Positions 1-9,074 are shown, counted from the first letter of the stretch. The stretch: 64,000 nt of DNA from Rhizobium sp. Q54 (GCA_945889445.1 CAMDBX010000005.1:1-64000), one strand, 5' to 3'. Made by a program: numbers and translations. The notes: generated by a model not told the origin, from the sequence alone.

Positions 1-325
1 CCGGTTTCCGGATGCTGTGGATGAGCATGTATGCGATGGCCCGCAAGATGCTCGTGTGAGAGGCCGCCTCTGCGTAGTGGTAGAGCTTTACGTCGACGAC
101 GGGGCCATCGGTCCGCAGCACTATGTCCCGCAGGATGCCACTCCGGCCATTGAGCTTGTACCGCTCGGAGACCATGAAGGAGAACGGCTGCAGGGTCTCG
201 CCGTCGTGGTTGTCATAGTCTACCTGCTGGTAGCCGGCAGCCAGAAGTTCCGAAGCCAACTCCTGCACGCCCTTGCGGTGTTTCGCCATCGCGGAACGAC
301 GGTCCTTCCGCTTACCCCTGCTCAT
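1..325 (-). CDS. Unknown protein, N-terminal part (gene runs off the left edge)
   Basis: Reading leftward from an ATG at 325 there is an uninterrupted frame to the window edge (about 108 codons). It starts with a very basic stretch (MSRGKRKDRR) followed by a soluble, mixed alpha/beta-looking sequence without membrane segments. The ATG overlaps the stop of the upstream regulator in an ATGA arrangement, so the two are probably co-translated. I do not recognise the family. The pairing with an excisionase-like regulator suggests a mobile-element or satellite gene, which is inference. The frame on the opposite strand is taken to be a shadow. Confidence 0.55.
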   Translation of the reverse strand, partial: MSRGKRKDRRSAMAKHRKGVQELASELLAAGYQQVDYDNHDGETLQPFSFMVSERYKLNGRSGILRDIVLRTDGPVVDVKLYHYAEAASHTSILRAIAYMLIHSIRKP

Positions 326-501
326 CGCGTGCACTCGGCGATATAGTGAGCCACGGCATCCCGACTATAGCGGACGCGGGTACCCAGCTTGATATAGGGA
401 GGCCCCTTGCGGCGACGGCCATTGCGGCAATCCCGCAGCCACGCCACGCTCATGCCAAGCAGCGAGGCGGCTTCCTTTTCGTCTAATAGTCGTTCGTTCA
501 T
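322..501 (-). CDS. Helix-turn-helix regulator, AlpA/excisionase-like
   Basis: A 59-residue protein starting MNERLLDEKEAASLLGMS. The pattern (E-x-E-A-A-x-L-L-G-M-S, then VAWLRDCRNGRRRKGPPYIKLG and R-V-R-Y-S-R-D) is the winged-helix MerR-like fold of excisionase/AlpA DNA-binding proteins, in which the KLG-xRVRY segment forms the wing. These proteins regulate or direct integration and excision of mobile elements. The ATG at 501 was chosen because a purine-rich GGAGAAAGG lies just upstream and the motif begins there; a longer in-frame extension to 636 looks non-coding. It ends in an ATGA overlap with the partial gene to its left. Confidence 0.75.
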   Translation of the reverse strand: MNERLLDEKEAASLLGMSVAWLRDCRNGRRRKGPPYIKLGTRVRYSRDAVAHYIAECTR

Positions 502-734
502 TTTCGCCCTTTCTCCGGAGCGTTGGTGCTCTCGGTCTATGGGCTTATTTTCGCATGATCCGTGGACGGACATTCTTGTGCAGAAACACAGCATCTGCGG
601 GGGTCGAAATGGGGTCGAAGATATAGGCGCTTCCATCCCGCCTACCGTTCAATCCCGCAAAATGAAGACCCCCGCCAGTTGCCCAGCGGGGGTCTCGGTT
701 GATTCGTTTGTGGTGGCCCTCGGCCAGAGTGTTG
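502..734. other. Intergenic stretch of the accessory island, with short repeats
   Basis: No convincing gene. The 9-mer GGGGTCGAA occurs at 600-608 and 611-619, upstream of the excisionase-like regulator, and again at 875-883 inside the small leftward ORF. The paired copies could be a regulator or recombinase binding site. A strong hairpin at 666-695 is listed separately. Confidence 0.4.
666..695 (-). terminator. Intrinsic terminator of the small leftward ORF
   Basis: AGACCCCCGC (666-675) pairs perfectly with GCGGGGGTCT (686-695) around a 10-nt loop. On the minus strand the hairpin is followed by a T-rich TTCATTTTG. It lies about 40 nt beyond the stop of the 735-899 ORF, which fits a leftward transcript. 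Confidence 0.75.
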
Positions 735-899
735 CTACCGGGAGTAAGGTCCTGCCTGCCGGTTCATGCCGGCCAACAGGATGCGCATGAGAACAATATG
801 GCTCGGGATGGTGAAGGCCTCGTGCTCGGGCTTCAGGCGGGGGTACGGCATTGGCACCTCTTTGAGGGTTGGCAGGGGTCGAAAACGGTTCAGGTCCAC
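735..899 (-). CDS. Small unknown protein (54 aa) with GTG start
   Basis: A short leftward frame starting VDLNRFRPLPTLKEVPMPYP and ending in QAGPYSR. The GTG at 899 is preceded by AGGAG with a 7-nt spacer. A sigma70-like promoter lies upstream at 930-959 and a perfect-stem terminator downstream at 666-695, so the whole transcription unit can be read. The product has no membrane segment and no family I recognise. Together these signals make a real small gene more likely than chance, probably part of the accessory island. Confidence 0.5.
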   Translation of the reverse strand: MDLNRFRPLPTLKEVPMPYPRLKPEHEAFTIPSHIVLMRILLAGMNRQAGPYSR

Positions 900-905
900 G
901 GGGAA

Positions 906-925
906 GTCTCCTAGTCGTCTCCTAG
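906..925. repeat. Tandem 9-bp repeat, operator-like
   Basis: GTCTCCTAG occurs at 906-914 and 917-925, an 11-bp period (one helical turn). The second copy is part of the palindrome CTCCTAGGAG. The site lies between the -10 element (930-935) and the ribosome-binding site of the small leftward ORF, a position where a bound regulator would block transcription. Confidence 0.5.
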
Positions 926-929
926 GAGC

Positions 930-959
930 CTTATACCGCAGCGGAGACTGTCATGCCAA
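930..959 (-). promoter_or_regulatory. Sigma70-type promoter for the 735-899 ORF
   Basis: On the minus strand: -35 TTGGCA (954-959), 18-bp spacer, -10 TATAAG (930-935). The predicted start would fall within or next to the GTCTCCTAG repeats. Confidence 0.55.
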
Positions 960-1035
960 GTCATTTTTCCGTTGTAGTTCAATGGCTTACTGTCGTCGCT
1001 CAGGTTGGTGTTGACGTTTCCCACCCGAAAGCTGA

Positions 1036-1512
1036 TCAGATCCGCGGAATGGCAAGGGCGGACTTGAGAGCCGTCGCCAGCGTCTTGCGCTCTTCCGGCG
1101 CCAGGAAGTCGCCAATCGCAACACGCGTCCTGCCACAAATGATCAGAAGTTGCCCGATCAGCTCCCGGTCATGGTCCTCTTCGAGTTCAACCCGTACCCA
1201 GCGGCGGACAAATCGCTGCTGCTCAAGTGGGCGCTTTTCACTCATGCGGTCGAGGACCAGTTCGTGCTCGGTGATCGAGATGCGTTCCAGCTTGCGAGCG
1301 TCAGCGAAATTCACCCGGAATGCCAACCAGACAAGCAACACATCGAGCCCAGCAAAACCGGCAATGGGCCAGGCGCCCAGAATGACGAACACCACGGCCA
1401 CGACGAGGTTCACAGCTCCCACCAGCCCCATGAGAATGAAGAAGCCGTTTCGACTGAGACTGCGGTGTGGCGTCAGCGTTGCCTGCCAGACTTTGCTGTT
1501 GCGATCATCCAT
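1036..1512 (-). CDS. DUF2244 domain membrane protein
   Basis: A 158-residue protein with a short cytoplasmic N-terminus (residues 1-20, including the LTPHRSLS segment usual near the start of DUF2244 proteins). Two closely spaced membrane helices follow (about 22-42 and 48-66), then a soluble C-terminal domain rich in charged residues. DUF2244 proteins are widespread in alphaproteobacteria and have no established function. Here the gene sits back to back with nth, as in many rhizobial genomes. It marks the return to core chromosome after the left-edge island. Confidence 0.85.
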   Translation of the reverse strand: MDDRNSKVWQATLTPHRSLSRNGFFILMGLVGAVNLVVAVVFVILGAWPIAGFAGLDVLLVWLAFRVNFADARKLERISITEHELVLDRMSEKRPLEQQRFVRRWVRVELEEDHDRELIGQLLIICGRTRVAIGDFLAPEERKTLATALKSALAIPRI

Positions 1513-1554
1513 GCGGCTGTTCTACCTCAAGTGAAGCAAGGGAACACCGGACAC

Positions 1555-2214
1555 ATGGCCAAAGCAAGCCGCCTCAAGCCGCCGGACGTTGAGGAAATCT
1601 TCCGCCGCTTTCAGGCCGCCAACCCTGAACCCAAGGGCGAACTTCATTATGTGAACCCCTACACCTTACTCGTTGCCGTCGTGCTTTCCGCGCAGGCGAC
1701 GGACGAGGGCGTGAACAAGGCCACCAAGCCACTGTTCGCCATTGCCGATACCCCGGAGAAGATGGTGGCACTTGGCGAAGATACGGTCCGGGACGCGATC
1801 AAGACCATCGGATTGTTTCGCGGCAAGGCCAGAAACGTGATCCTGTTGTCGCAGCAACTCATCGACAGGCACGGCGGCCAGGTTCCCGACAACCGGGACG
1901 CGCTGGAAGCCCTTCCCGGGGTGGGACGAAAGACCGCCAATGTGGTTCTGAACATCGCCTTCGGACACCCGACGATCGCAGTCGATACGCATTTGTTCCG
2001 GCTCGGAAATCGCACCGGCCTCGCACCCGGCAAGACGCCATTGGACGTGGAAATGAAGCTTCTGAAGGTGGTGCCAAAGGCCTATGGCCGCCACGCTCAC
2101 CATTGGCTGATCCTGCACGGGCGCTATGTGTGCAAGGCGCGGCGTCCAGAGTGCTGGCACTGCCTGATCGCCGACATCTGCTCGTTCAGGCCGAAGACGC
2201 CTGCACCGATTTGA
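1555..2214 (+). CDS. nth: Endonuclease III (DNA glycosylase/AP lyase)
   Basis: Excises oxidised pyrimidines and cleaves the AP site by beta-elimination in base-excision repair. Visible features are the helix-hairpin-helix with catalytic Lys (LPGVGRKTANVVL), the catalytic Asp in VDTHLFR, and a C-terminal iron-sulfur loop with C-x6-C-x2-C-x5-C spacing (residues about 194-210). The 219-aa length fits the family. The ATG at 1555 (MAKASRLKPP) was chosen because the upstream in-frame sequence is antisense to DUF2244. Its end overlaps the convergent cysZ-like gene by 29 nt. Confidence 0.95.
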   Translation: MAKASRLKPPDVEEIFRRFQAANPEPKGELHYVNPYTLLVAVVLSAQATDEGVNKATKPLFAIADTPEKMVALGEDTVRDAIKTIGLFRGKARNVILLSQQLIDRHGGQVPDNRDALEALPGVGRKTANVVLNIAFGHPTIAVDTHLFRLGNRTGLAPGKTPLDVEMKLLKVVPKAYGRHAHHWLILHGRYVCKARRPECWHCLIADICSFRPKTPAPI

Positions 2215-2848
2215 AAAGATGGGTGAAATAGGCCGTTGAGAACAGCGGCGTTGTGAGGTTCAACACGGGGATGAGCGACATCAGGGCCGGAAGCAATGCG
2301 GCCACGAATATCGTCGGGCTATTTTCCCGGCGGAGTAGCTTCGCCTCTTCCAGCGGCATGTGTCGCATCGCTACCATTTCGAAATATTCGCGACCGATGA
2401 GGTAGGCATTGGCGGCAACGAGCAGGAAGGCGCCGAACCCGAAAAAGACCATCGGCAGCACTGCGAGATTCACCACCAGAACCACGATGAAGAACTGGAT
2501 CGCCATCAGGATGGCGCGTCCTGCCGGCAAGGGCGTTCCACGCGGATCCCATGGATAGTGTCGTTCCTCGACCTTTTCCGCCACCCGATCGAGAAACAGG
2601 CCTGCGAAGGCGGCCGTCACCGGGGACATCAGAAAGAAGAAGGCCACCAGCAGCGCCAGACCGGTTCCCACCCCCACCAGTTGGTCTGCCCAAGGCCATG
2701 AAAAATGGGTGAAACTGGCGATCAGCACCTCGGCGATGATCAATACGGCAATGAACAGCGCGATTGTCAGGCCCAGCGCCATGAACAGAACGGAGCGGAA
2801 TTCTGGCGATAGCAGGTCGCCAAAGGCCCTGAAGGCAGATTTGAACAT
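2186..2848 (-). CDS. CysZ-like EI24-family membrane protein
   Basis: A 220-residue integral membrane protein with about four to five hydrophobic segments (residues ~20-45, ~55-85, ~125-155, ~180-205). It has the overall pattern of the EI24/CysZ family, which includes sulfate permeases, although many members are uncharacterised. The conserved mid-segment AYLIGREYFEMVAMRH and RRENS typify the alphaproteobacterial branch. The ATG at 2848 was preferred over in-frame GTGs at 2854 and 2857. The gene is convergent with nth and divergent from adenosine kinase. Sulfate transport is a family guess, since no cys genes are nearby. Confidence 0.8.
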   Translation of the reverse strand: MFKSAFRAFGDLLSPEFRSVLFMALGLTIALFIAVLIIAEVLIASFTHFSWPWADQLVGVGTGLALLVAFFFLMSPVTAAFAGLFLDRVAEKVEERHYPWDPRGTPLPAGRAILMAIQFFIVVLVVNLAVLPMVFFGFGAFLLVAANAYLIGREYFEMVAMRHMPLEEAKLLRRENSPTIFVAALLPALMSLIPVLNLTTPLFSTAYFTHLFKSVQASSA

Positions 2849-2924
2849 GTTCACCACGTAATCACCCCGGCTTGCCAGCGCAAGCGCCCTTCGCTAGGCC
2901 GGAGGGCAATTCAAGGAGAATGAC

Positions 2925-3920
2925 ATGACGGCTTCCGGCTTTGACGTCCTCTGCATCGGCAACGCGATCGTCGACGTGATCGCGCGGGTGGAAGACGACT
3001 TCGTGTCCCGCCACGGACTGGTCAAGGGTTCGATGAACCTGATCGACGAGGTCCGGGCCGAGCAGTTGTACGGAGACATGGGCCAGGCGATCGAAGTCTC
3101 CGGTGGTTCGGCCGGCAACACGGCCGCAGGCGTTGCCTCCCTTGGCGGGAGGGCTGCCTATTTTGGCAAGGTGAAGGCAGATCAGCTCGGCTCCATCTTC
3201 CGGCATGACATGCGGGCACAAGGCGTCGCTTTTGATACCGAACCGGCCACCAACGGCCCGGCCACCGCGCGCTCCTTCATCCTGGTGACGCCGGACAGCG
3301 AGCGCACCATGAACACATATCTCGGCGCCTGCGTGAACTTCACCGTCGCCGACGTTGACAGGAAAGTCGTCGAGGCCGCGCAGGTCACCTACATGGAAGG
3401 TTATTTGTGGGACAGGCCCGAGGCCAAGGAAGCCTTCAAGTTGGCGGCCAAAATCGCACGTGCGGCGGACCGCCAGACTTCGATCACCCTTTCTGATTCC
3501 TTTTGCGTTGAACGGCACCGTGACAGCTTCCTCGAGCTCATCCGCAACGACATTGACATCGTCTTCGCCAACGAAACGGAGATCAAGTCGCTTTACCAGA
3601 CAGAGGATTTCGGTGCGGCCGTCAAAGCAGTTGCTGCAGATTGCCCCATCGCCGTCGTGACGCGTTCCGAGAAGGGCTGCGCGGTCGTCAAGGGCAGCGA
3701 TGTACTCGAGATCCCGGCTCATCCCGTGAACAAGGTGGTTGATGTCACAGGCGCGGGTGATCTTTTTGCGTCGGGTTTCCTGTACGGCTTCACCAATGGC
3801 AGGCCGGTCTACGACTCAGCCCGACTGGGATCAATGGCCGCGGCAGAAGTGATTTCGCATATCGGTGCCCGACCCGAGGTGAGGCTGCGCACCCATGCGG
3901 AGACGTTGGGGCTTCTATAG
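2925..3920 (+). CDS. Adenosine kinase (PfkB family)
   Basis: A 331-aa ribokinase-family sugar/nucleoside kinase. The N-terminal signature appears as [14 protein letters not shown], and the C-terminal anion-hole/catalytic motif as [13 protein letters not shown] with catalytic Asp. Overall it follows the rhizobial adenosine kinase type ([14 protein letters not shown] at the start), converting adenosine plus ATP to AMP and ADP in purine salvage. A good AAGGAGA ribosome-binding site lies 6 nt before the ATG. It converges on coaA with a 6-nt overlap. Other PfkB substrates cannot be fully excluded from sequence alone. Confidence 0.88.
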   Translation: MTASGFDVLCIGNAIVDVIARVEDDFVSRHGLVKGSMNLIDEVRAEQLYGDMGQAIEVSGGSAGNTAAGVASLGGRAAYFGKVKADQLGSIFRHDMRAQGVAFDTEPATNGPATARSFILVTPDSERTMNTYLGACVNFTVADVDRKVVEAAQVTYMEGYLWDRPEAKEAFKLAAKIARAADRQTSITLSDSFCVERHRDSFLELIRNDIDIVFANETEIKSLYQTEDFGAAVKAVAADCPIAVVTRSEKGCAVVKGSDVLEIPAHPVNKVVDVTGAGDLFASGFLYGFTNGRPVYDSARLGSMAAAEVISHIGARPEVRLRTHAETLGLL

Positions 3921-4865
3921 CTTCCTGAGGAAGACGCTGCGGATGAAATGATCCGCGCCCTTGCGCAGCACCAGGTCAGCGCGCGGGCGGGTCGGCAGGA
4001 TGTTTTCGCGCAGGTTCACCAGGTTTATGGTGTCCCAGATGCGGGTTGCCGTCTCCTGGGCTTCCTTGTCGGAAAGCGTTGCATACCGATGGAAGTAGGA
4101 CTTCGGATTGCGGAAGGCACTGTCGCGCAGTGTCAGGAAGCGCTCAATGTACCAGGTCTTCAAATCTGCAGTGTCGGCATCGATATAGACCGAGAAATCG
4201 AAAAAGTCCGAACTGTTGGGAATGCCGCGTCCATCACGCGGCGGGCGACCGGTTTGAAGCACATTGACACCCTCGACGATCAGGATGTCTGGCTGGTCGA
4301 TCACGGCCCGCTCGTCTTTCAAAACGTCATAGGTGAGGTGCGAATAGAGTGGTGCTGTCACATTTCGCTTGCCGGCCTTGATGTCCGACAGGAAGCGCAG
4401 GATCGCTGGCAGATCATAGCTCTCGGGGAAGCCCTTGCGGGTCATCAACCCTTCCCGCTCGAGAATCGCATTGGGCAACAAGAAACCGTCAGTCGTCACA
4501 AGATCGACCTTTGGGTGCTTGGGCCAGCGCGCGAGGAGGCGTTGCAGAATGCGGGCCGTGGTGCTCTTGCCCACCGCAACGCTTCCAGCCATGCCGATCA
4601 CATAGGGCACCTTGCGCTCGGTTAGATGGAGGAAGTTGTTGGTGGCGCGGAACAGGCCCTGGGTCGCGGCCACATAGAGATTGAGCAGTCGTGACAGTGG
4701 CAAGTAGATGGTTTCAACCTCGTTGAGGTCGATCCTGTCATTGAGGCCGCGCAGCTCGTCCAGGTCTTTCTGGGTCAGCGTCATCGGCGTATCGGCGCGC
4801 AACGCTGACCACTCCTCGCGGGCGAAGCGGCGGAATGGGGAAACTTCCTTGACGAGTTCTTCCAT
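3915..4865 (-). CDS. coaA: Pantothenate kinase, type I
   Basis: Phosphorylates pantothenate, the first committed step of coenzyme A synthesis. The protein has 316 residues, normal for bacterial CoaA. It shows a P-loop [14 protein letters not shown] (about residue 93), the segment [10 protein letters not shown] with the catalytic Asp, and the substrate-lid region [10 protein letters not shown]. It is the last gene of the leftward his operon, 3 nt after hisE, an order shared by many Hyphomicrobiales. Confidence 0.95.
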   Translation of the reverse strand: MEELVKEVSPFRRFAREEWSALRADTPMTLTQKDLDELRGLNDRIDLNEVETIYLPLSRLLNLYVAATQGLFRATNNFLHLTERKVPYVIGMAGSVAVGKSTTARILQRLLARWPKHPKVDLVTTDGFLLPNAILEREGLMTRKGFPESYDLPAILRFLSDIKAGKRNVTAPLYSHLTYDVLKDERAVIDQPDILIVEGVNVLQTGRPPRDGRGIPNSSDFFDFSVYIDADTADLKTWYIERFLTLRDSAFRNPKSYFHRYATLSDKEAQETATRIWDTINLVNLRENILPTRPRADLVLRKGADHFIRSVFLRKL

Positions 4866-4868
4866 GGG

Positions 4869-5201
4869 TCAATCCTTGGGCCGGGACGCCTTCTCGGCGA
4901 TGCCGCTCACGCCCTGGCGACGGGCGAGTTCGGCCATGACATCCGAGAACTCCACGCCGGAAGCCGCGAGCAGCACGAGAAGATGATAGAGGACGTCAGC
5001 GGCTTCTGCCGTGGTTTGCGCGGTGTTGCGAAGGACGGATGCGAGCGCAAGCTCAACCGCTTCCTCACCGAATTTTTTGGCGCACTTCTCCACGCCCTGC
5101 GAGAGGAGCTTCGCCGTATAGGAGGTCTCGGGAGATGCGGTATTCCGCGTTGCAATCTCATCCGCAAGCGCCGCCAGAACAATGAGCCGGTGATCAGTCA
5201 T
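4869..5201 (-). CDS. hisE: Phosphoribosyl-ATP pyrophosphatase
   Basis: Hydrolyses phosphoribosyl-ATP to phosphoribosyl-AMP, step 2 of histidine synthesis. The 110-aa product is a stand-alone HisE (not fused to HisI), of the all-alpha MazG-like fold. The metal-binding helix pattern KFGEEAVELALA and EAADVLYHLLVLL is visible. The ATG at 5201 gives the family's normal start (MTDHRLIVLAALADEI); the longer open frame upstream is antisense to nothing but overlaps hisF and is not coding. It lies between hisF (10-nt gap) and coaA. Confidence 0.93.
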   Translation of the reverse strand: MTDHRLIVLAALADEIATRNTASPETSYTAKLLSQGVEKCAKKFGEEAVELALASVLRNTAQTTAEAADVLYHLLVLLAASGVEFSDVMAELARRQGVSGIAEKASRPKD

Positions 5202-5211
5202 GTGCCTCGTC

Positions 5212-5973
5212 CTAGCTGAGCCGCATGGGAATGCCAGCGGCTGCGAGATGCCGCTTGGCCTCGCCAATGGAATAGGTGCCGAAATGAAAGATCGAGGCGG
5301 CAAGCACCGCCGCCGCATGGCCATCGCGGATGCCGCCGACGAGATGATCAAGCGTGCCGACCCCGCCCGAGGCAATGACGGGCACCGGCACGGCATCCGC
5401 GACGGTCCGCGTAAGCTCGATGTCGAAGCCTTTGCCGGTTCCATCGCGGTCCATGGAAGTAAGGAGGATCTCACCGGCGCCCAGCGCAGTGACCTCGCAG
5501 GCGAATTCCACCGCATCGATGCCCGTCGGCTTGCGGCCGCCATGGGTGAAGATTTCCCATTTGCCTGGCGACACCGACTTGGCGTCGATGGCAACCACGA
5601 CACACTGCGCACCGAATTTCTCGGCCGCCTGTCTTACAAAGTCACGATTGGCGACAGCCGCGGAATTGATCGAGACCTTGTCGGCCCCGGCCAGCAGCAG
5701 CCGGCGAATGTCATCCAGTGTGCGCACACCACCACCGACGGTGAGCGGCATGAAGCAGGCTTCGGCGGTACGCTGCACCACGTCGAAGATGATGCCGCGG
5801 TTCTCATGCGTAGCAGTGATGTCAAGGAAGCAGAGTTCGTCGGCACCCGCTGCGTCATAGGCCTGGGCGATCTGCACCGGATCTCCGGCATCGCGGAGGT
5901 CGACGAAGTTCACGCCCTTGACGACCCGGCCGTCCTTCACGTCGAGGCAGGGGATGAGCCGCGCCTTGAGCAT
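5212..5973 (-). CDS. hisF: Imidazole glycerol phosphate synthase, cyclase subunit
   Basis: The (beta/alpha)8 cyclase that uses ammonia delivered by HisH to make imidazole glycerol phosphate and AICAR. It has 253 residues. The catalytic Asp near the N-terminus lies in [14 protein letters not shown], and the second in the [10 protein letters not shown] loop. The barrel phosphate-binding motifs VGGGVRT and ASGGVGT are present. Its ATG overlaps the hisA stop (TGATG), implying translational coupling. Confidence 0.96.
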   Translation of the reverse strand: MLKARLIPCLDVKDGRVVKGVNFVDLRDAGDPVQIAQAYDAAGADELCFLDITATHENRGIIFDVVQRTAEACFMPLTVGGGVRTLDDIRRLLLAGADKVSINSAAVANRDFVRQAAEKFGAQCVVVAIDAKSVSPGKWEIFTHGGRKPTGIDAVEFACEVTALGAGEILLTSMDRDGTGKGFDIELTRTVADAVPVPVIASGGVGTLDHLVGGIRDGHAAAVLAASIFHFGTYSIGEAKRHLAAAGIPMRLS

Positions 5974-6704
5974 CAGCGGACCCCCCGCAGAAGGCCAAGC
6001 GCCACTGGCACGTTGATGCGCCCATCATAGAGCGCCCTGCCGGAGATTGCGCCCTCCAGAATGCGGCAGTCCGACTGCATCAGATGATGAATATCATCCA
6101 TCGAAGCCAGACCACCACTGGCGATGACCGGGATCGGAACTGCACGGGCGAGCTCAAGTGTCGAATCGATATTTAAGCCCTTCAGAATGCCATCCCTGTC
6201 GACATCAGTGAAAATGATGGCGGAGACGCCAGCATCAGAGAAGCGCCTCGCCAGGTCTGTCGCCGAAAGGTCTGAGGTTTCCGCCCAGCCCTCAACGGCC
6301 ACCCGTCCGCCCTTGGCGTCGATTCCAACCGCGATCCGGCCTGGAAACACTCGGCAAGCTTCGCGCACCAATGCCGGGTTGCGCAGGGCAACGGTACCGA
6401 GAATAACCCGACGGATGCCCTGGTTGAGCCATGCCTCGATCTGACCGAGGTTGCGGATGCCGCCGCCAAGCTGGACCGGGATCTTCACCGCCCCGAGGAT
6501 CGCCTCCACCGCTGTCCTGTTCACAGGCCTGCCGGCAAAGGCGCCGTTGAGATCCACCAGATGCAACCATTCGAAGCCTTGCGCTTCAAAGCTCAGCGCC
6601 TGTGCGGCGGGGTCGTCGTTGAATACGGTGGCCTGATCCATGTCGCCCAGCTTCAGGCGCACGCACTGGCCGTCCTTCAGGTCGATGGCGGGAAACAGGA
6701 TCAT
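5973..6704 (-). CDS. hisA: ProFAR isomerase
   Basis: Isomerises ProFAR to PRFAR, the Amadori step of histidine synthesis. It is a HisF-like (beta/alpha)8 barrel of 243 residues. Visible are [14 protein letters not shown] with catalytic Asp at the N-terminus, [15 protein letters not shown] with the second catalytic Asp, and VIASGG. The ATG at 6704 overlaps the hisH stop as ATGA, so it was preferred over an in-frame GTG at 6713. Confidence 0.96.
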   Translation of the reverse strand: MILFPAIDLKDGQCVRLKLGDMDQATVFNDDPAAQALSFEAQGFEWLHLVDLNGAFAGRPVNRTAVEAILGAVKIPVQLGGGIRNLGQIEAWLNQGIRRVILGTVALRNPALVREACRVFPGRIAVGIDAKGGRVAVEGWAETSDLSATDLARRFSDAGVSAIIFTDVDRDGILKGLNIDSTLELARAVPIPVIASGGLASMDDIHHLMQSDCRILEGAISGRALYDGRINVPVALGLLRGVR

Positions 6705-7351
6705 GGCCGCCACCTCAGGAAATTGGCGAGAAGGGTGAGCCCCAGCGCCTGGCTCTTTTCCGGATGGAACTGGGTGCCTGCCAGATTATCGCGGCCGACC
6801 ATCGCCGTCACCGTCTGACCGTGTTCCGTGGTGGCAATCACATCCGATTGCCGTCCGGCGTCGAGATGATACGAGTGGACGAAGTAGGCATGAAGACCAG
6901 CATCGCCGAGCGCCAAGCCCTGGAGCAATGGATGCGCCCTCCTGAGTTCCAGCGTGTTCCAGCCCATGTGAGGGATCTTGAGCGAGGGATCGCGAGGGGT
7001 GATCGGCTTCACGTCGCCGGGGATCCAGCCGAAGCCTTCGGTGACATCATGCTCCAACCCGCGTGACGCCATGAGCTGCATGCCAACACAAATGCCGAGG
7101 AATGGCTTTCCCTTGTTGACGACCTCTTCTTCGAGCGTTTGCCAGAGGCCCGGCACAGACATGAGTCCGTTGCGGCAATCCTTGAATGCGCCGACTCCCG
7201 GAAGCACGAGGCGTTCCGCCCTGCGCAGCACGGCAGGATCTGCCGTGACCTCGACGGCGACGGCAAGGCCATTGTCACGCGCAGCGCGCTCGAAGGCCTT
7301 GGCAGCCGAGTGGAGATTGCCCGACCCGTAATCGATAATCGCGACGCTCAC
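6701..7351 (-). CDS. hisH: Imidazole glycerol phosphate synthase, glutaminase subunit
   Basis: Class I glutamine amidotransferase that supplies ammonia to HisF. It has 216 residues. The nucleophile elbow GICVGMQLM holds the catalytic Cys, and TQFHPEKSQ holds the catalytic His-Glu pair. The N-terminus [10 protein letters not shown] is canonical. It is followed in ATGA overlap by hisA. Confidence 0.96.
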   Translation of the reverse strand: MSVAIIDYGSGNLHSAAKAFERAARDNGLAVAVEVTADPAVLRRAERLVLPGVGAFKDCRNGLMSVPGLWQTLEEEVVNKGKPFLGICVGMQLMASRGLEHDVTEGFGWIPGDVKPITPRDPSLKIPHMGWNTLELRRAHPLLQGLALGDAGLHAYFVHSYHLDAGRQSDVIATTEHGQTVTAMVGRDNLAGTQFHPEKSQALGLTLLANFLRWRP

Positions 7352-7360
7352 GGAACGGCC

Positions 7361-7789
7361 TCAAACATTGCCGAAAATGCCAAGCGTGTCGTCAGGCGTT
7401 GCGCGAATTGGCAGGGCACGCGAAACAGCCGGGCGACCCGAGAAATAGGCATGTTCTGCCGCGTCACCATTGCTCGCCTGGATCAGCGCAGCACGACGGA
7501 AACCAACGCGCTCGAGCGAATTCGCCTGAAGGCTGCGCGCCTCGAAAGCAAATATTAGCCCGATGCCGAATTGAAGCAGGGCGGCAAAACCCGGCCCAAG
7601 CAGTTCGAGATTGGTGGCAATGCTCAGGATCGCCGAGAGCACGAACAACAGCAGGGCGACCACCCACATGCGGTGCCACAGCGCCCACAGCAAGCCAAAC
7701 ATCAACGCACCCCAGGAAAATCCCTCCGGTACGAAAGCCACGCGCTCCGACTTGCCGTCCGGCGACTCGAAAACAGTGTAGATGCTCAT
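7361..7789 (-). CDS. DUF2628 membrane protein within the his operon
   Basis: A 142-residue protein. The start [12 protein letters not shown] leads into a GFSWGALMFGLLWALWHRMW signature (DUF2628), with two to three hydrophobic helices between about residues 25 and 85 and a soluble tail. The function of the family is unknown. The ATG at 7789 forms a TGATG overlap with the hisB stop, and hisH begins 9 nt after its stop, so it is co-transcribed with histidine genes. The same insertion is common in Hyphomicrobiales. Whether it has any role in histidine metabolism is not evident. Confidence 0.85.
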   Translation of the reverse strand: MSIYTVFESPDGKSERVAFVPEGFSWGALMFGLLWALWHRMWVVALLLFVLSAILSIATNLELLGPGFAALLQFGIGLIFAFEARSLQANSLERVGFRRAALIQASNGDAAEHAYFSGRPAVSRALPIRATPDDTLGIFGNV

Positions 7790-8382
7790 CAACCTGCCAG
7801 GGTTCCCTTGGTGGAGGGAATTCTGTCCTTTTGCCGTGCATCGATTTCGATGGCCTCGCGCAATGCTCGCGCCAGCGCCTTGAAGCAGGACTCCGCTATG
7901 TGGTGGTTGTTGTCGGAATAGAGTGTTTCGACGTGCAACGTGACGCCGGCATTCATCGCAAAAGCCTGGAACCACTCACGAACCAGCTCGGTGTCGAAAT
8001 CGCCGATCTTCGGAGCACTGAAGTCCACCTTCCAGACGAGGAACGGCCGGCCGGACACGTCGATGGCGGCGCGGGTAAGGGTGCCATCCATCGGCAGGTG
8101 GAGGCTGGCGTAGCGCCGGATACCCTTACGGTCCCCTAAGGCCTTGGCAACTGCCTGGCCGATGGCAATGCCGGAATCCTCGGCCGTGTGGTGAAAGTCG
8201 ATGTGAAGGTCACCCTCAGCCTTCAACGTCAGGTCGATCAGCGAGTGGCGGGAGAGCTGTTCCAGCATATGGTCAAGGAACCCGACACCCGTTCTGACAT
8301 CATAGGATCCGGTGCCGTCGAGGTCGACGGAGGCGGAAATGCGGGTTTCAGTGGTCTTTCGGTCGATCGTGGCCTTGCGCAT
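7789..8382 (-). CDS. hisB: Imidazoleglycerol-phosphate dehydratase
   Basis: Dehydrates imidazole glycerol phosphate to imidazole acetol phosphate. The monofunctional type has 197 residues and no phosphatase domain. The two manganese-binding His clusters are visible as [14 protein letters not shown] and [11 protein letters not shown], repeated in the C-terminal half as [12 protein letters not shown]. It is the first gene of the leftward hisB-DUF2628-hisHAFE-coaA operon. Its promoter should lie in 8383-8511, shared with the divergent hslV. Confidence 0.96.
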   Translation of the reverse strand: MRKATIDRKTTETRISASVDLDGTGSYDVRTGVGFLDHMLEQLSRHSLIDLTLKAEGDLHIDFHHTAEDSGIAIGQAVAKALGDRKGIRRYASLHLPMDGTLTRAAIDVSGRPFLVWKVDFSAPKIGDFDTELVREWFQAFAMNAGVTLHVETLYSDNNHHIAESCFKALARALREAIEIDARQKDRIPSTKGTLAG

Positions 8383-8511
8383 CGCGGGGAACGTCCAGCT
8401 GACAGAGTGCCGGGCGTCTTAGCAGATGCAGCAGGAATTGGCCAAGGCCGCCTTTTCTTTGGGCCCCGGGCGGCCTACATGAGGCATCAGGCGTTCAGAA
8501 GGTCCTTACCC

Positions 8512-9060
8512 ATGGCAGAGACCATCACCTGGCACGGAACCACCATCCTTTCGGTAAGAAAGGGGGGAAAGGTGGTGATCGCCGGTGACGGCCAGGTAAG
8601 CCTCGGGCAGACGGTGATCAAGGGCAATGCGCGCAAGGTGCGGCCCCTCGGCACCGGACAGGTGATCGGCGGCTTTGCCGGCGCGACCGCTGACGCCATG
8701 ACGCTTTTCGAGCGGCTCGAGTTGAAGCTGGAACAATATCCCAGCCAACTCACCCGTGCCTGCGTGGAAATGGCCAAGGACTGGCGCACCGACCGTTACC
8801 TGCGTCGCCTGGAAGCCATGATGATCGTCGCCGACAAGTCAGTGACCCTCGTCCTTACTGGCACCGGCGACGTGCTGGAGCCCGAAAAGGGCATCATCGC
8901 AATCGGCTCCGGCGGCAACTACGCGCTGGCCGCCGCGCGGGCTCTGGCTGACGGAGATCTTGACGCCGAAAGCATTGCCCGCAAGGCCATGGCGATTGCC
9001 GCCGAGATTTGCGTCTATACCAACAACAACCTGACGATTGAAACCCTGGCAACGGCCTGA
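8512..9060 (+). CDS. hslV: ATP-dependent protease subunit HslV
   Basis: Proteasome-like threonine protease ring of the HslUV heat-shock protease. It has 182 residues. The mature N-terminal Thr is expected in [20 protein letters not shown], after removal of a short propeptide longer than in enterobacteria but usual for rhizobia. The ATG at 8512 fits this; the longer open frame upstream is antisense to hisB. hslU follows 14 nt later. I saw no convincing sigma32 promoter in 8383-8511. Confidence 0.96.
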   Translation: MAETITWHGTTILSVRKGGKVVIAGDGQVSLGQTVIKGNARKVRPLGTGQVIGGFAGATADAMTLFERLELKLEQYPSQLTRACVEMAKDWRTDRYLRRLEAMMIVADKSVTLVLTGTGDVLEPEKGIIAIGSGGNYALAAARALADGDLDAESIARKAMAIAAEICVYTNNNLTIETLATA

Positions 9061-9074
9061 GTGGAAGCGAAGAC

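Noticed and set aside
17-346. Plus-strand frame of 109 codons at the left edge
   Set aside because: It is antisense to the minus-strand gene starting at 325, which is coupled by ATGA overlap to a recognisable regulator.
2862-3722. Minus-strand frame of 286 codons opposite adenosine kinase
   Set aside because: Antisense shadow; the plus-strand kinase has intact motifs and a good ribosome-binding site.
5200-6030. Plus-strand frame of 276 codons opposite hisF
   Set aside because: Antisense to a complete hisF with catalytic residues; no family resemblance.
8383-8511. Search for a heat-shock promoter before hslV
   Set aside because: No convincing alphaproteobacterial sigma32 -35/-10 pair with proper spacing was found.
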